From: Clostridium psychrophilum
GTDB lineage: Bacteria; Bacillota; Clostridia; Clostridiales; Clostridiaceae
DNA: 43,793 nucleotides
Direction of reading: 5' to 3'
Assembly (NCBI RefSeq): GCF_018861705.1
Contig: NZ_JAHLEC010000024.1
Location: 1-43,793 of the forward strand
Part shown: positions 1-7,802 of the stretch, piece by piece
How positions within the stretch are numbered: position 1 is the first letter of the stretch
Layout: every line of letters begins with the position of its first letter
Translations under genes and position numbers: made by a program
The notes under the pieces: model-generated
Database searches by the model: none
The model's input: the letters and a program-made list of their open reading frames with translations, nothing else
Told to the model about the DNA's origin: nothing

Positions 1-157
1 GATGCTTACAGCTCTGCCAAGAGATGCTTACAGCTCTGCCAAGAGATGCTTACAGCTCTGCCAAGAGATGCTTACAGCTCTGCCAAGAGATGCTTACAGC
101 TCTGCCAAGAGCTGATACAGCTCCGGGAGGAGATGATTATAGCTCTGTAAGAGATAA
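1..157. repeat. 22-bp tandem hairpin array plus diverged units
   Basis: Five perfect 22-bp copies fill positions 1-110, starting GATGCTTACAGC and ending CTCTGCCAAGA. Two diverged units follow up to about 157. Each unit contains a mini-hairpin: CTCT-GCCA-AGAG in the five copies, CTCC-GGGA-GGAG near 121-132, and CTCT-GTA-AGAG near 142-152. The stem changes are compensatory (C-G replaces T-A), so pairing is kept. The array begins at the window edge and probably extends outside. It ends against the stop codon of the minus-strand gene at 158-643. It is related to the dispersed AGGAGATGAT repeats elsewhere in the window. Confidence 0.9.
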
Positions 158-643
158 TTAGTTCCTAAGCGATTTTGCTTTACCTATTGTTCCATGAAGT
201 CCATTCCATAAGTAATTATGTTGATTTACCCCATTAGCATAATCATTATTTTTCCAGGTTGTAAGAAATTGCAATAAAGTAACTTTATCAGGATATCCAC
301 TGTCTTTAACCTCTGCAATGAGCTGGTTACAATTATTAGTAGTTATCGGTACTTCCCCCCATACTTCTCCGTCTACTGCCACAATTTTAGTATTTATCAT
401 TTTATGCATTTTATTATATAACACTGCCTCTTGATCACTAATAACATCAGTCGATTCATTTGGCTTTATTGCAACCACTTTGTTAACTATATTCTTTTTT
501 ATTTGAACAGCTTGTACAATTGATGGACTCCCTTGTTTATCTGGTTTATGTTGTGAATAATAACCACCTGCCCCTAATATGGCAATTACTAATGCTATAC
601 TGCTCATTACAAGCCATTTCCCTTTTAATCGATTTTTCATCAT
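158..643 (-). CDS. Small exported/anchored protein, DUF6241-like
   Basis: 161 residues. A basic N-terminus and a hydrophobic segment (about residues 10-29) indicate a signal anchor, so the rest should lie outside the membrane. The C-terminal half carries HKMINTKIVA, a VWGEV motif, and a final TTWKN...QHNYLW...GTIGKAK stretch. This resembles, from memory, the uncharacterised DUF6241 family of Bacillaceae and Clostridia. A GGGGG ribosome binding site lies 8-13 bases upstream of two adjacent ATG codons, so either may be used. The protein stops soon after GTIGKA, where relatives as I recall them continue. The stop codon touches the 22-bp repeat array, so the C-terminus may have been trimmed by the array. 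Function unknown. Confidence 0.7.
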   Translation of the reverse strand: MMKNRLKGKWLVMSSIALVIAILGAGGYYSQHKPDKQGSPSIVQAVQIKKNIVNKVVAIKPNESTDVISDQEAVLYNKMHKMINTKIVAVDGEVWGEVPITTNNCNQLIAEVKDSGYPDKVTLLQFLTTWKNNDYANGVNQHNYLWNGLHGTIGKAKSLRN

Positions 644-1026
644 ATAATTTTACCCCCTTTAATATATGGCTTTGATAGTCAATTGAAAGATATTATATCG
701 TTTACTTTTCATTTTTTTGTTATATTATTTAATATATATTATTATAACACTTATGTCATATTATTCCAATATTATTTTATTAAGATAATTAATATTAATA
801 TTGACCAATTTCTCTATTAGTTTGCCTAATTTTTAAAATCTGTAGTATGGTAATCTATAAAAATTCATAAAAACCTAAATAAATTAAATTTTAGGTATTA
901 AATATAGTAATATACTATAAATTATGGTAAAATGTATAAATAATAAAATTGTACATTATTTTGTAATGTGCTTGTTTAAGACGATAAAATTAGAACATAT
1001 GTTTTTTAAAAAATGGGGGTAATGTA
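644..1026. other. Intergenic region between divergent genes
   Basis: AT-rich spacer between the small exported protein (minus) and the histidine kinase (plus). A TATAAT-like -10 (692-697, minus strand) could serve the minus gene but has no convincing -35. I see no small ORF with a ribosome binding site and no structured RNA. Confidence 0.5.
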
Positions 1027-2643
1027 TTGTCAAATCCTTTAAACAACGCAGAAATCATAAAAAATCAAAACGAATTGGCAGCTATTATTGAGAATGTCTC
1101 CGATGGCATTTGTATTTTTGACAAAAGCGGTCAATATATAATATTTAACAAATCAGCAAGGAATATATTTTTTCCTAACAATCAGTCTCTTAGTAAATTA
1201 ACTGATGCATATAAACAACCATGTTTTTATGGTATTTACGGAGAAAACATAGAACCTGCAAACAATCCAACTCAAATGATTATGAGAGGTGAACAATTTA
1301 AAGAAAGGAAAATGACAGTAAGACTTTCCCATGAAATATTGGATATAAATGTTAGTGGCACTCCCATTTATGACGAAAATGGAATATTCAGTTTAGGTGT
1401 ACTTTCAATTCGTGACACAACCGACTCTCGCAGACATGAAGAAGCTATAAAAAGAAGATTTGAGATTTTAAACAGAGTAGTAGATACTTTTGACTTACCC
1501 CTTATTAGACTATCATGCCCAAATTTAAAAATTATTGATATTAATAAGAAAGCATATAGTGCCATCAAGTTGATAAACTCTAACATTACTTCTATTGATC
1601 AAATAAAAGACAACAAACTTTATAACTTATTTGGAAAGCTCAAAACTATTGAATATTACCAGTGTATGCGCGAAGCTTTAGAGGAAAAGAAAACTAAGTA
1701 TTTGTATGCACTAAAAAATCTAATAAATGGAATCGTGATATATTGGAATGTCATCTTTGAACCTGTTCTTGAAGTAAATGGAGAAGTCCAAGAACTTTTA
1801 ATTTTAATAGTTGATGTTACACCTGAAATTAAATCGGTTAAAGTCATGGAAAACGAATTAAAGATGCAAGGTGAATTTCTTGTGAATATATCACACGAGC
1901 TTAAAACTCCATTAAATGTTATATTTGCAACCGCTCAGTTATTTAGTATGTATTGTACTACTGACACTTTGGATAAAAATAAGGCCTCAATTATAAAATA
2001 TATAGATTGTATTAAACAAAATTCATATAGATTGTCTAAAATGATTAACAATATCGTTGATTTATCAAAAATAGAAGCAGGATTTTTTAAATTGAAGCTA
2101 ACAAATAACGATATAGTTAAATTTGTAGAAGATATAGTGATGTCTGTAACTAATTTCACTGACAGCAAAGGCCTAAACATTGTTTTTGATACTAATTTAG
2201 AAGAAAAAATTATTGCTATTGACACAGAAAAAATAGAACGGGTTGTTTTAAATCTTATATCAAATGCTATAAAATTCACAGATAAAGGTGATGAAATAGT
2301 CGTATCTGTTATAGACAATGATAAGTTTATTGATATATCAGTAAGAGATAATGGTATTGGCATTGAAGACAAGTACTTAGATATAATATTTGATAGATTT
2401 AAGCAAGTAGATAAATCTTTATCAAGAAATGCGGAAGGTACAGGTATTGGGTTAAGTTTAGTTAAATCAATTGTAGAATTGCATGATGGTAACATCCATG
2501 TTAAAAGTAAATTTGGCAAAGGTAGTAATTTTATAGTTACACTTCCCTCTGTTAACGTACTTAAAGACGATCCGCTATATAATAGTGAAGTAAGAAGCAT
2601 GGATCAAAATATACTAGTAGAACTTTCAGATGTATACTCTTAA
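1027..2643 (+). CDS. Orphan PAS-domain sensor histidine kinase
   Basis: 538 residues with no membrane segment, so probably cytoplasmic. Two PAS domains (about 14-135 and 145-268) precede a HisKA domain with the phospho-acceptor H290 in NISHELKTP. The HATPase_c domain has the N-box NLISNAIKF, the G1 box DNGIGI and the G2 box GTGIGLS. The start is TTG at 1027, preceded by GGGGGT; the ATG at 1022 is out of frame. No response regulator is adjacent. In clostridia such orphan kinases often phosphorylate Spo0A, which is an inference here. The catalytic core and even the last residues (VELSDVYS) closely match the CHASE3 kinase at 28077-29531, so the two are paralogues with swapped sensor modules. Confidence 0.93.
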   Translation: MSNPLNNAEIIKNQNELAAIIENVSDGICIFDKSGQYIIFNKSARNIFFPNNQSLSKLTDAYKQPCFYGIYGENIEPANNPTQMIMRGEQFKERKMTVRLSHEILDINVSGTPIYDENGIFSLGVLSIRDTTDSRRHEEAIKRRFEILNRVVDTFDLPLIRLSCPNLKIIDINKKAYSAIKLINSNITSIDQIKDNKLYNLFGKLKTIEYYQCMREALEEKKTKYLYALKNLINGIVIYWNVIFEPVLEVNGEVQELLILIVDVTPEIKSVKVMENELKMQGEFLVNISHELKTPLNVIFATAQLFSMYCTTDTLDKNKASIIKYIDCIKQNSYRLSKMINNIVDLSKIEAGFFKLKLTNNDIVKFVEDIVMSVTNFTDSKGLNIVFDTNLEEKIIAIDTEKIERVVLNLISNAIKFTDKGDEIVVSVIDNDKFIDISVRDNGIGIEDKYLDIIFDRFKQVDKSLSRNAEGTGIGLSLVKSIVELHDGNIHVKSKFGKGSNFIVTLPSVNVLKDDPLYNSEVRSMDQNILVELSDVYS

Positions 2644-2687
2644 CTACTCTAAATAACATAGTAAATCAACTTTTAAAAAAGCAGAAA

Positions 2688-2721
2688 AAAGCAGAGCTGT
2701 TTAAAACTTAAGCTCTGCTTT
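2688..2721. terminator. Hairpin terminator between HK and MFS gene
   Basis: An 11-bp inverted repeat (AAAGCAGAGCT / AGCTCTGCTTT) with a 12-base loop lies just after the histidine kinase stop and runs into T-rich sequence. It is usable from the plus strand and possibly from both. Confidence 0.8.
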
Positions 2722-2790
2722 TATTCCAGTTTTTTATATAAAATAGCTATATCTATTAAATCATCTATAACTACAATGAATATTAATTAA

Positions 2791-2870
2791 TAGTAACTTT
2801 AGTTAATAAATAGTAACTTTAGTTAATTAGTAGTAACTTTAGTTAATTAATAGTAACTTTAGTTAATTAA
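2791..2870. repeat. 20-bp tandem repeat (4 copies) at MFS gene 3' end
   Basis: Four near-identical 20-bp units (TAGTAACTTTAGTTAATT plus two variable bases). On the minus strand the array starts within the last codons of the MFS gene: its final GTT ATT AAT TAA resembles the repeat unit (GTTACTATTAATTAA). The repeat therefore looks like an expansion of the gene's own 3' end. Confidence 0.9.
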
Positions 2871-4329
2871 TAACCGCTTTAGCCTTAGCTTTCACTTCTG
2901 CTTCTGTTTCTTTCCACACTACACTTGGCCCTCTTAAGTAGGACATAAATGCAGCTAGTAAACTAAATACGAAACAAAGTGTAAATGCGGTTCTAAGACC
3001 TGCAATAAATTGGCCTGTAGCAATTCCTTTGCCACCTACTTGAGATCCGATGAAAAGGGCCTGCATAGCATCAGGTGATATACTTGATGAAATAATAGCC
3101 ATACATATAGCGATACTTAGTACCATTCCAGCATTAGTCATCATTGTACGAAGTCCAGCAGCAATACCTCTTTTATCTGCTGGTACACCACCCATTATTG
3201 CACTTGTATTGGGTGCAAAGAACATTCCTGATCCAAATCCCATAATCGACATCCATATAACAAGTTCAGCTATAGGTGTATCAGCGCTAATAACCATCAG
3301 TCCTGCAAGACCAACAGCTGAAATCACGAGCCCAATCGAGCTTAAAATTCGAACGCCGTATTTATCAGATAACCATCCACTAAATGGTGACACAACCATC
3401 ATAGCTAAAGCAAATGGTGATAAGAGTATTCCAGCAAGCATTGGGTCTATTCCTTTTACCCCTTGAAAGTAGAATATTAATAAAAATGTTACTGCACCTC
3501 TTGCAACACCATTTAGAAAATTAGCAGCAAAAGCAAATGCAAGCACTCTAGTTTTAAGTAATCTTAAATCAAGCATAGGAAACTCAACTGTATTTTCTAT
3601 ATGAACAAACAATACTAAAAGAACAATAGCTACTACAAATAATGTTATTACATAGATATTCATCCAACCACTAAATCCACCTAAAGTTAAGGCTGTTAGT
3701 AGCGCAAGCATACCTGCTGAAAAAGTAGTCGTACCACTCATATCAAACTTTTGTTTTTCTGAAGTTATTTTTGTTTCTTTGAGTCTAAAAGCTGCCCAAA
3801 GTGTTCCAATAATACCTATTGGGATATTGATGTAAAAAATGCTTCTCCAACCAATACTTATAAGAAATCCTCCAAGTATAGGTCCAGCAACTGCAGCAAC
3901 ACATATTATCATGCTGTTAATTCCAAGTGCCTTCCCAAGTTCTTTTTTAGGGAAAGCATCTGCAACTATTGCGGTACTATTTGCAACCATTAAAGCTCCA
4001 CCAACTGCTTGTATCATTCTAAATACTAGAAGTTGAAATCCCGTTTGAGCTATTGAACATAAAAGCGATGTTAAGGTAAAAAGCGCAAATCCACCAACAT
4101 AAAGCTTTTTCCTCCCCACCATATCTGCCATCCTTCCAATGGAAGGAACTAATATCGTCATAACAAGCATGTACCCCATAATAGTCCAAGTAACTATACT
4201 CATACTTGTGTTTAAATCTTTCATAATAACTGGAAGCGCTATGAGCAGTGTACTTCCGCTAAGAACTGAAAAGAGAGCTCCTAGTGTTGTACACGATAGC
4301 GCTGTCCATTTGTAGTTAATATTTTTCAT
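2863..4329 (-). CDS. MFS multidrug efflux transporter, DHA2 (14-TM) type
   Basis: 488 residues, mostly hydrophobic, with the layout of EmrB/QacA proton-driven drug exporters of the inner membrane. Seen: the loop 2-3 motif around GRMADMVGRKKLYVGG, the antiporter motif C region (ILGGFLISIGWRSIFYINIP), and a second half starting near residue 260. Length is typical of the 14-segment DHA2 family. The start ATG is set by GGAGGAATAATTA, a ribosome binding site lying inside the last codons of merR. Only three bases separate the genes, so they form one translationally coupled operon. Substrate unknown; the MerR partner suggests induction by the exported compound. A 20-bp repeat array begins at the stop codon. 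Confidence 0.93.
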   Translation of the reverse strand: MKNINYKWTALSCTTLGALFSVLSGSTLLIALPVIMKDLNTSMSIVTWTIMGYMLVMTILVPSIGRMADMVGRKKLYVGGFALFTLTSLLCSIAQTGFQLLVFRMIQAVGGALMVANSTAIVADAFPKKELGKALGINSMIICVAAVAGPILGGFLISIGWRSIFYINIPIGIIGTLWAAFRLKETKITSEKQKFDMSGTTTFSAGMLALLTALTLGGFSGWMNIYVITLFVVAIVLLVLFVHIENTVEFPMLDLRLLKTRVLAFAFAANFLNGVARGAVTFLLIFYFQGVKGIDPMLAGILLSPFALAMMVVSPFSGWLSDKYGVRILSSIGLVISAVGLAGLMVISADTPIAELVIWMSIMGFGSGMFFAPNTSAIMGGVPADKRGIAAGLRTMMTNAGMVLSIAICMAIISSSISPDAMQALFIGSQVGGKGIATGQFIAGLRTAFTLCFVFSLLAAFMSYLRGPSVVWKETEAEVKAKAKAVIN

Positions 4330-4332
4330 TAA

Positions 4333-4746
4333 TTATTCCTCCTGTATCATTCCACGATAATCTTCAATTTTTGTTAAAGCCATTTTAAATTTTCCTTTTG
4401 ATCTTGCTAGTGATTGTTCTTTTTTTTCAATTGAATCTATTTGTTTTTTAATAAGGTTTATAGATTTATCTATTGTAACATCATCTTTTATATTTTCTTT
4501 AAAAATTCGTTTTAAGTCTTTTTCAAGTAACAATATAGTTTTGACATCATTTAAGCAGAATCCTAGGCTTTCTCTTAAATCTTTTATTCTATTAATATTT
4601 TCAATATCTTTTTCGCTATATAATCTATAAGAGCATTCCGTTCTTTTAGGAATTATAAGTTCCAATTCTTCATAATATCTTAAAGCTCTTTTGGTAAGCC
4701 CAGTTCTAGTAGCAACTTCTTCAATTTTATAATATTTTGTATCCAT
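4333..4746 (-). CDS. MerR-family transcriptional regulator
   Basis: 137 residues. The N-terminal winged helix-turn-helix has the MerR signature (YKIEEVATRTGLTKRALRYYEELELI), followed by a dimerisation coiled coil (about 75-125) and a short C-terminus without a metal-binding Cys cluster. It is therefore more likely a drug sensor than a metal sensor. It is the first gene of an operon with the MFS exporter. It starts within 20 bases of a 50-bp near-perfect palindrome carrying CCTT-N6-AAGG, the expected MerR operator between promoter elements. Autoregulation and drug-induced activation of the efflux gene are inferred. Confidence 0.93.
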   Translation of the reverse strand: MDTKYYKIEEVATRTGLTKRALRYYEELELIIPKRTECSYRLYSEKDIENINRIKDLRESLGFCLNDVKTILLLEKDLKRIFKENIKDDVTIDKSINLIKKQIDSIEKKEQSLARSKGKFKMALTKIEDYRGMIQEE

Positions 4747-4764
4747 ACTTCACCCCCATTGAAG

Positions 4765-4814
4765 TATATTACGCTACTATAACCTTCACGTCAAGGCTAT
4801 AGTAGCGTAATATA
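4765..4814. promoter_or_regulatory. 50-bp near-perfect palindrome, merR operator/promoter
   Basis: Positions 4765-4786 and 4793-4814 are 22-base inverted arms with one mismatch and a 6-base centre (CACGTC). The outer 17 bases of each arm (4765-4781, 4798-4814) pair perfectly. Read on the minus strand, CCTTGACGTGAAGG provides a TTGACG -35 and a MerR-type dyad. Downstream TAATAT (17-bp spacing) or TATACT (20-bp spacing) can act as -10. merR starts about 20 bases further on. MerR regulators typically bind dyads within over-long promoter spacers. Confidence 0.8.
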
Positions 4815-4861
4815 TAAAAGAGGCACGTTTACAATAAAATATATTTTTTATTAACAAAATA

Positions 4862-4893
4862 AAAAATGAGCATAATTTTTTATGCTCATTTTT
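4862..4893. terminator. Bidirectional hairpin terminator
   Basis: Twelve-base arms (AAAAATGAGCAT / ATGCTCATTTTT) flank an 8-base loop, with T-runs in both directions. It lies downstream of the Met-rich protein gene (minus strand). Confidence 0.85.
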
Positions 4894-4922
4894 CATGATA
4901 ATTTATTAGATTAAATTAAATT

Positions 4923-5495
4923 TTATCTCCAATATCCTGGTCTTCGTCGTCGTCTAATTAAATTTCTAATAATCAATATTTTTGCTAAATCATTATATCC
5001 ACGTCTTCTGCCGTATCGACGTCTTTGCCTTGTATCATTATCTTCATTTTCATCAAAATTTTCATTTTCATCAAAATCTTCTATTTCGTCACCTCTATGA
5101 TGCTTATCGCACTTGTCACATATATCGTTACAAATATAATCCATTTCCTCTTTGCTAGGGCAATGTCTTTTGCCATACTTTGACTCCATCATATCACAAT
5201 GATATTTTACCATAGGATACATTATCATATAAATTTTAGGATACATGCTTTTTAAATCATCATCATCCATTGAATTATTCATATTCATCATAGGCATCAT
5301 CATAGGCATGTTATTCATCATTGACATCATCATTGGCATGTTCATCATAGGCATATTCATTGGATTGTCCATTGGATTGTCCATTTGATTATTCATTTGC
5401 ATATTGTCCATTGAATTATCAATATTCATAGGCATATCCATCATTGGATTGCTGTTTGCCATTTTGTCACAATTTTTACAAGGGTAATAATACAT
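4923..5495 (-). CDS. Met/Asn-rich protein with Cys-rich core and Arg-rich tail
   Basis: 190 residues from the ATG at 5495, chosen because GGAGG lies five bases upstream; an in-frame extension to 5522 lacks a good site. Segments: MYYYPCKNC; about 65 residues made almost only of Met, Asn, Pro and Asp (MPMMNMPMMMSMM type); a conserved-looking core (YPKIYMIMYPMVKYHCDMM...CPSKEEMDYICNDICDKC); an acidic stretch (FDENENFDENED); and an Arg-rich tail (RQRRRYGRRRG, RRRRRPGYWR). The core resembles small spore-coat-like proteins of clostridia as I remember them; this is not certain. Met motifs and Cys/His pairs could bind copper. No signal peptide is visible. Monocistronic, between two terminators. Confidence 0.8.
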   Translation of the reverse strand: MYYYPCKNCDKMANSNPMMDMPMNIDNSMDNMQMNNQMDNPMDNPMNMPMMNMPMMMSMMNNMPMMMPMMNMNNSMDDDDLKSMYPKIYMIMYPMVKYHCDMMESKYGKRHCPSKEEMDYICNDICDKCDKHHRGDEIEDFDENENFDENEDNDTRQRRRYGRRRGYNDLAKILIIRNLIRRRRRPGYWR

Positions 5496-5631
5496 AAGTA
5501 CCTCCAAAATAATATTTACCATTTATATTATTCTAAATTTTCGATTATGTTACTTCCCCTGATCTTCAACTATTTTATAACCTAAAAAACATTTTTCTAT
5601 ATTAAGCTTTAACAACATTTATATTTTTACA

Positions 5632-5673
5632 TAGCTAAAGACCAATCACTATTTAGCAATCGGTCTTTAGCTA
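5632..5673. terminator. Hairpin terminator after GNAT gene
   Basis: Perfect 12-base arms (TAGCTAAAGACC / GGTCTTTAGCTA) with an 18-base loop, downstream of the minus-strand acetyltransferase stop. Confidence 0.75.
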
Positions 5674-5690
5674 TTATAAATATAATATAT

Positions 5691-6224
5691 TTAAATCACA
5701 GCACTCTCACAAGTTAAATTATCATCTGTTTTTTCAACCATTACTGATTCATATTCCTTGCATAACAATGCTCTAATATATCCCCTATCATTGTTTGTTG
5801 ATTTTATATAAAAACATCTTCCATAGTAAAACCTAATAAGAGAAAACATTCTTGATGAAGTATGAAGATATAATTTGGTAACACCTGATTCTTCCATTAA
5901 CTCATCAACAGAATTCATTAATATCTTTCCAATACCATTGTTTTGATGCTCCTGACTAACCCCAAATCTAGTTAAATAAGCAGTATTATCATTTTTTATC
6001 TCTATTCGCACAGAACCAATAATTTCTTCATTAAATAAAGCTACATAAACATTAGTATTCTCTATAGCCTTTAAAACGTCATCATATGTTTCCTCAAAAG
6101 GTACAACCATTTCTGTAATTCCTGCATTCTTAGCATACGTATTAAAAGATGTTTTTGCAAGTATTCGTATTGCTTCAATATCCTTTTTAGCAGCTCTTCT
6201 AACTTCAAAGAACATGTTTTTCAT
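5691..6224 (-). CDS. GNAT-family N-acetyltransferase
   Basis: 177 residues. The fold is recognisable from motif A, TRFGVSQEHQNNGIGKIL (about 94-111), the acetyl-CoA pyrophosphate-binding loop Q-x-x-G-x-G/A type, and a motif B region ending FYYGRCFYIKS. It should transfer an acetyl group from acetyl-CoA to an unknown amine; nothing in the sequence or context gives the substrate. The start has GGGGGT 7-12 bases upstream. It stands alone, with its own downstream hairpin. The last 30 residues after the GNAT core are not conserved in any way I recognise. Confidence 0.88.
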   Translation of the reverse strand: MKNMFFEVRRAAKKDIEAIRILAKTSFNTYAKNAGITEMVVPFEETYDDVLKAIENTNVYVALFNEEIIGSVRIEIKNDNTAYLTRFGVSQEHQNNGIGKILMNSVDELMEESGVTKLYLHTSSRMFSLIRFYYGRCFYIKSTNNDRGYIRALLCKEYESVMVEKTDDNLTCESAVI

Positions 6225-6351
6225 GTATCTACCCCCAATTTCATATTATTATTTAATAAATTTTCTATTCCTATTATTCTATCAAAAAACATCCCATTAT
6301 ATTGTTAAAAAATTGTTAAATCTTTAAAATAGGTATGTTAATCTTGCATTG

Positions 6352-7644
6352 TTATTTCGCTATTTTCTTAATCAATACTTTACTTATTCTTTTACTATCA
6401 CACTTGAGTATTATAAATTCGTATTTTCCATATTCAACTTTATCGTTAATTTTAGGATAAGAATCTAATTGTGAATAAATCCATCCACCAATTGTATCTA
6501 TATTTTCAACCTCTATTTCTATATCTAAAAGTTCAATGACATCTTCAATAAGAACTTTTCCATCTACAAAATAACTACCATCTTCGTTCTTAATAATTTC
6601 ATTTCCTTCTTCATCAAACTCATCCTGCATTTCGCCAACTATTTCTTCTAAAATATCCTGAACAGTTACAAGTCCAAATGTTCCACCGTATTCGTCAATT
6701 ATTATAGCCATTTGCATTTTCTCTGTCTTGAATACTTTTAATAATTCACTAATAGATAATGACTCTGGAACAAATTTAATTACTCGTATAATGTCTTCTA
6801 TGTTTTGACTATTACCTTGAATCTTTTGCTTATATAAATCCTTAATATGAATGAATCCTATAACATTATCCTTATTATCTCTACATACTGGATATCTAGT
6901 ATGTTGTTGATCTATTGTGAATTTAATAATATCCTCATAAGAATCCTCAGCATATATACAATTCATATCAGTTCGCGGTATCATTATCTCTTTTACAGTT
7001 TTTTCAGAAAAATCGAATATATTATCTATAAAAGTTAGTTCAGTTTTATCTATTAGTCCATACTTATAACTTTCTTCAACCAATAACTTTATTTCTTCAT
7101 CAGTGTGTGCAGCCTCATGCTCATCAACTAGTGATACACCAAAAGCCTTTAAAACTAAACTCGTGCTATGGTTAAATGCCCACATTATCGGAAAAGTTAT
7201 ATTATAAAACACTACAAGAGGAAACGCTGTAAACATAGCAATCTTCTCTGTATTTATAATTGCAAGAGACTTAGGAACAAGTTCTCCAAATACAATGTGA
7301 AAACCAGTTATAATTGAAAATCCTACAATAAATGAAATCGAATGTATAACACTTTCCTGAAGATTAAACAAACTAAAAATAGGACCTAGCATAGCTGCAA
7401 CAGCAGGCTCTCCTACCCATCCAAGACCAAGTGAGGCGAGTGTTATTCCTAACTGACATGCAGATAAATATGAATTTAAATTGTTAACAACCTTTGAAGT
7501 GTATTTCACATTTTGTGTACCTTCATGCAGTAGTGTTTCTATCCTTGATTTTCTAACCTTAACCATTGCAAATTCTGTTGCAACAAAAAAGGCGTTCATA
7601 AATACAAGTAAAAGCACTATAATAATATTTACCAGAGTAGTCAA
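6352..7644 (-). CDS. CNNM/CorC-type transporter (DUF21 + CBS pair)
   Basis: 430 residues. An N-terminal DUF21/CNNM membrane domain (about 1-190; FFVATEFAMVKVRKSRIE, then SLGLGWVGEP and FGELVPKSLAI) is followed by two CBS domains (about 215-335; EIMIPRTDMNCI, IIDEYGGTFGLVTVQDI) and a C-terminal CorC_HlyC domain. This family exports Mg2+ (and Co2+) or regulates such export; older annotation as haemolysin is misleading. The start is TTG at 7644, with GGAAGGGG nine bases upstream. It is the second of two tandem paralogues, separated by a terminator. I see no riboswitch ahead of either. Confidence 0.93.
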   Translation of the reverse strand: MTTLVNIIIVLLLVFMNAFFVATEFAMVKVRKSRIETLLHEGTQNVKYTSKVVNNLNSYLSACQLGITLASLGLGWVGEPAVAAMLGPIFSLFNLQESVIHSISFIVGFSIITGFHIVFGELVPKSLAIINTEKIAMFTAFPLVVFYNITFPIMWAFNHSTSLVLKAFGVSLVDEHEAAHTDEEIKLLVEESYKYGLIDKTELTFIDNIFDFSEKTVKEIMIPRTDMNCIYAEDSYEDIIKFTIDQQHTRYPVCRDNKDNVIGFIHIKDLYKQKIQGNSQNIEDIIRVIKFVPESLSISELLKVFKTEKMQMAIIIDEYGGTFGLVTVQDILEEIVGEMQDEFDEEGNEIIKNEDGSYFVDGKVLIEDVIELLDIEIEVENIDTIGGWIYSQLDSYPKINDKVEYGKYEFIILKCDSKRISKVLIKKIAK

Positions 7645-7774
7645 TTTTGAAAGCCCCTTCCAAGTAAGTATCTTTATTCTTCATTTACTATTATTCTCAA
7701 TTATTTCTATAATATATCATAACATATTTTAAATTTTTATAAAATACCATATTTATAAATTTATTACATGAAAA

Positions 7775-7799
7775 ATGCTCTACTTTAAAAGCAGAGCAT
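7775..7799. terminator. Hairpin terminator between the CNNM paralogues
   Basis: Arms ATGCTCT / AGAGCAT extended by CTTT/AAAG-like pairing, with T-rich flanks on both sides. It lies immediately downstream of the stop at 7803 on the minus strand. Confidence 0.8.
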
Positions 7800-7802
7800 C
7801 TT

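Noticed and set aside
1935-2600. 221-codon minus-strand ORF inside the PAS kinase
   Set aside because: A shadow of the kinase catalytic core; the same kind of shadow appears opposite the paralogous kinase.
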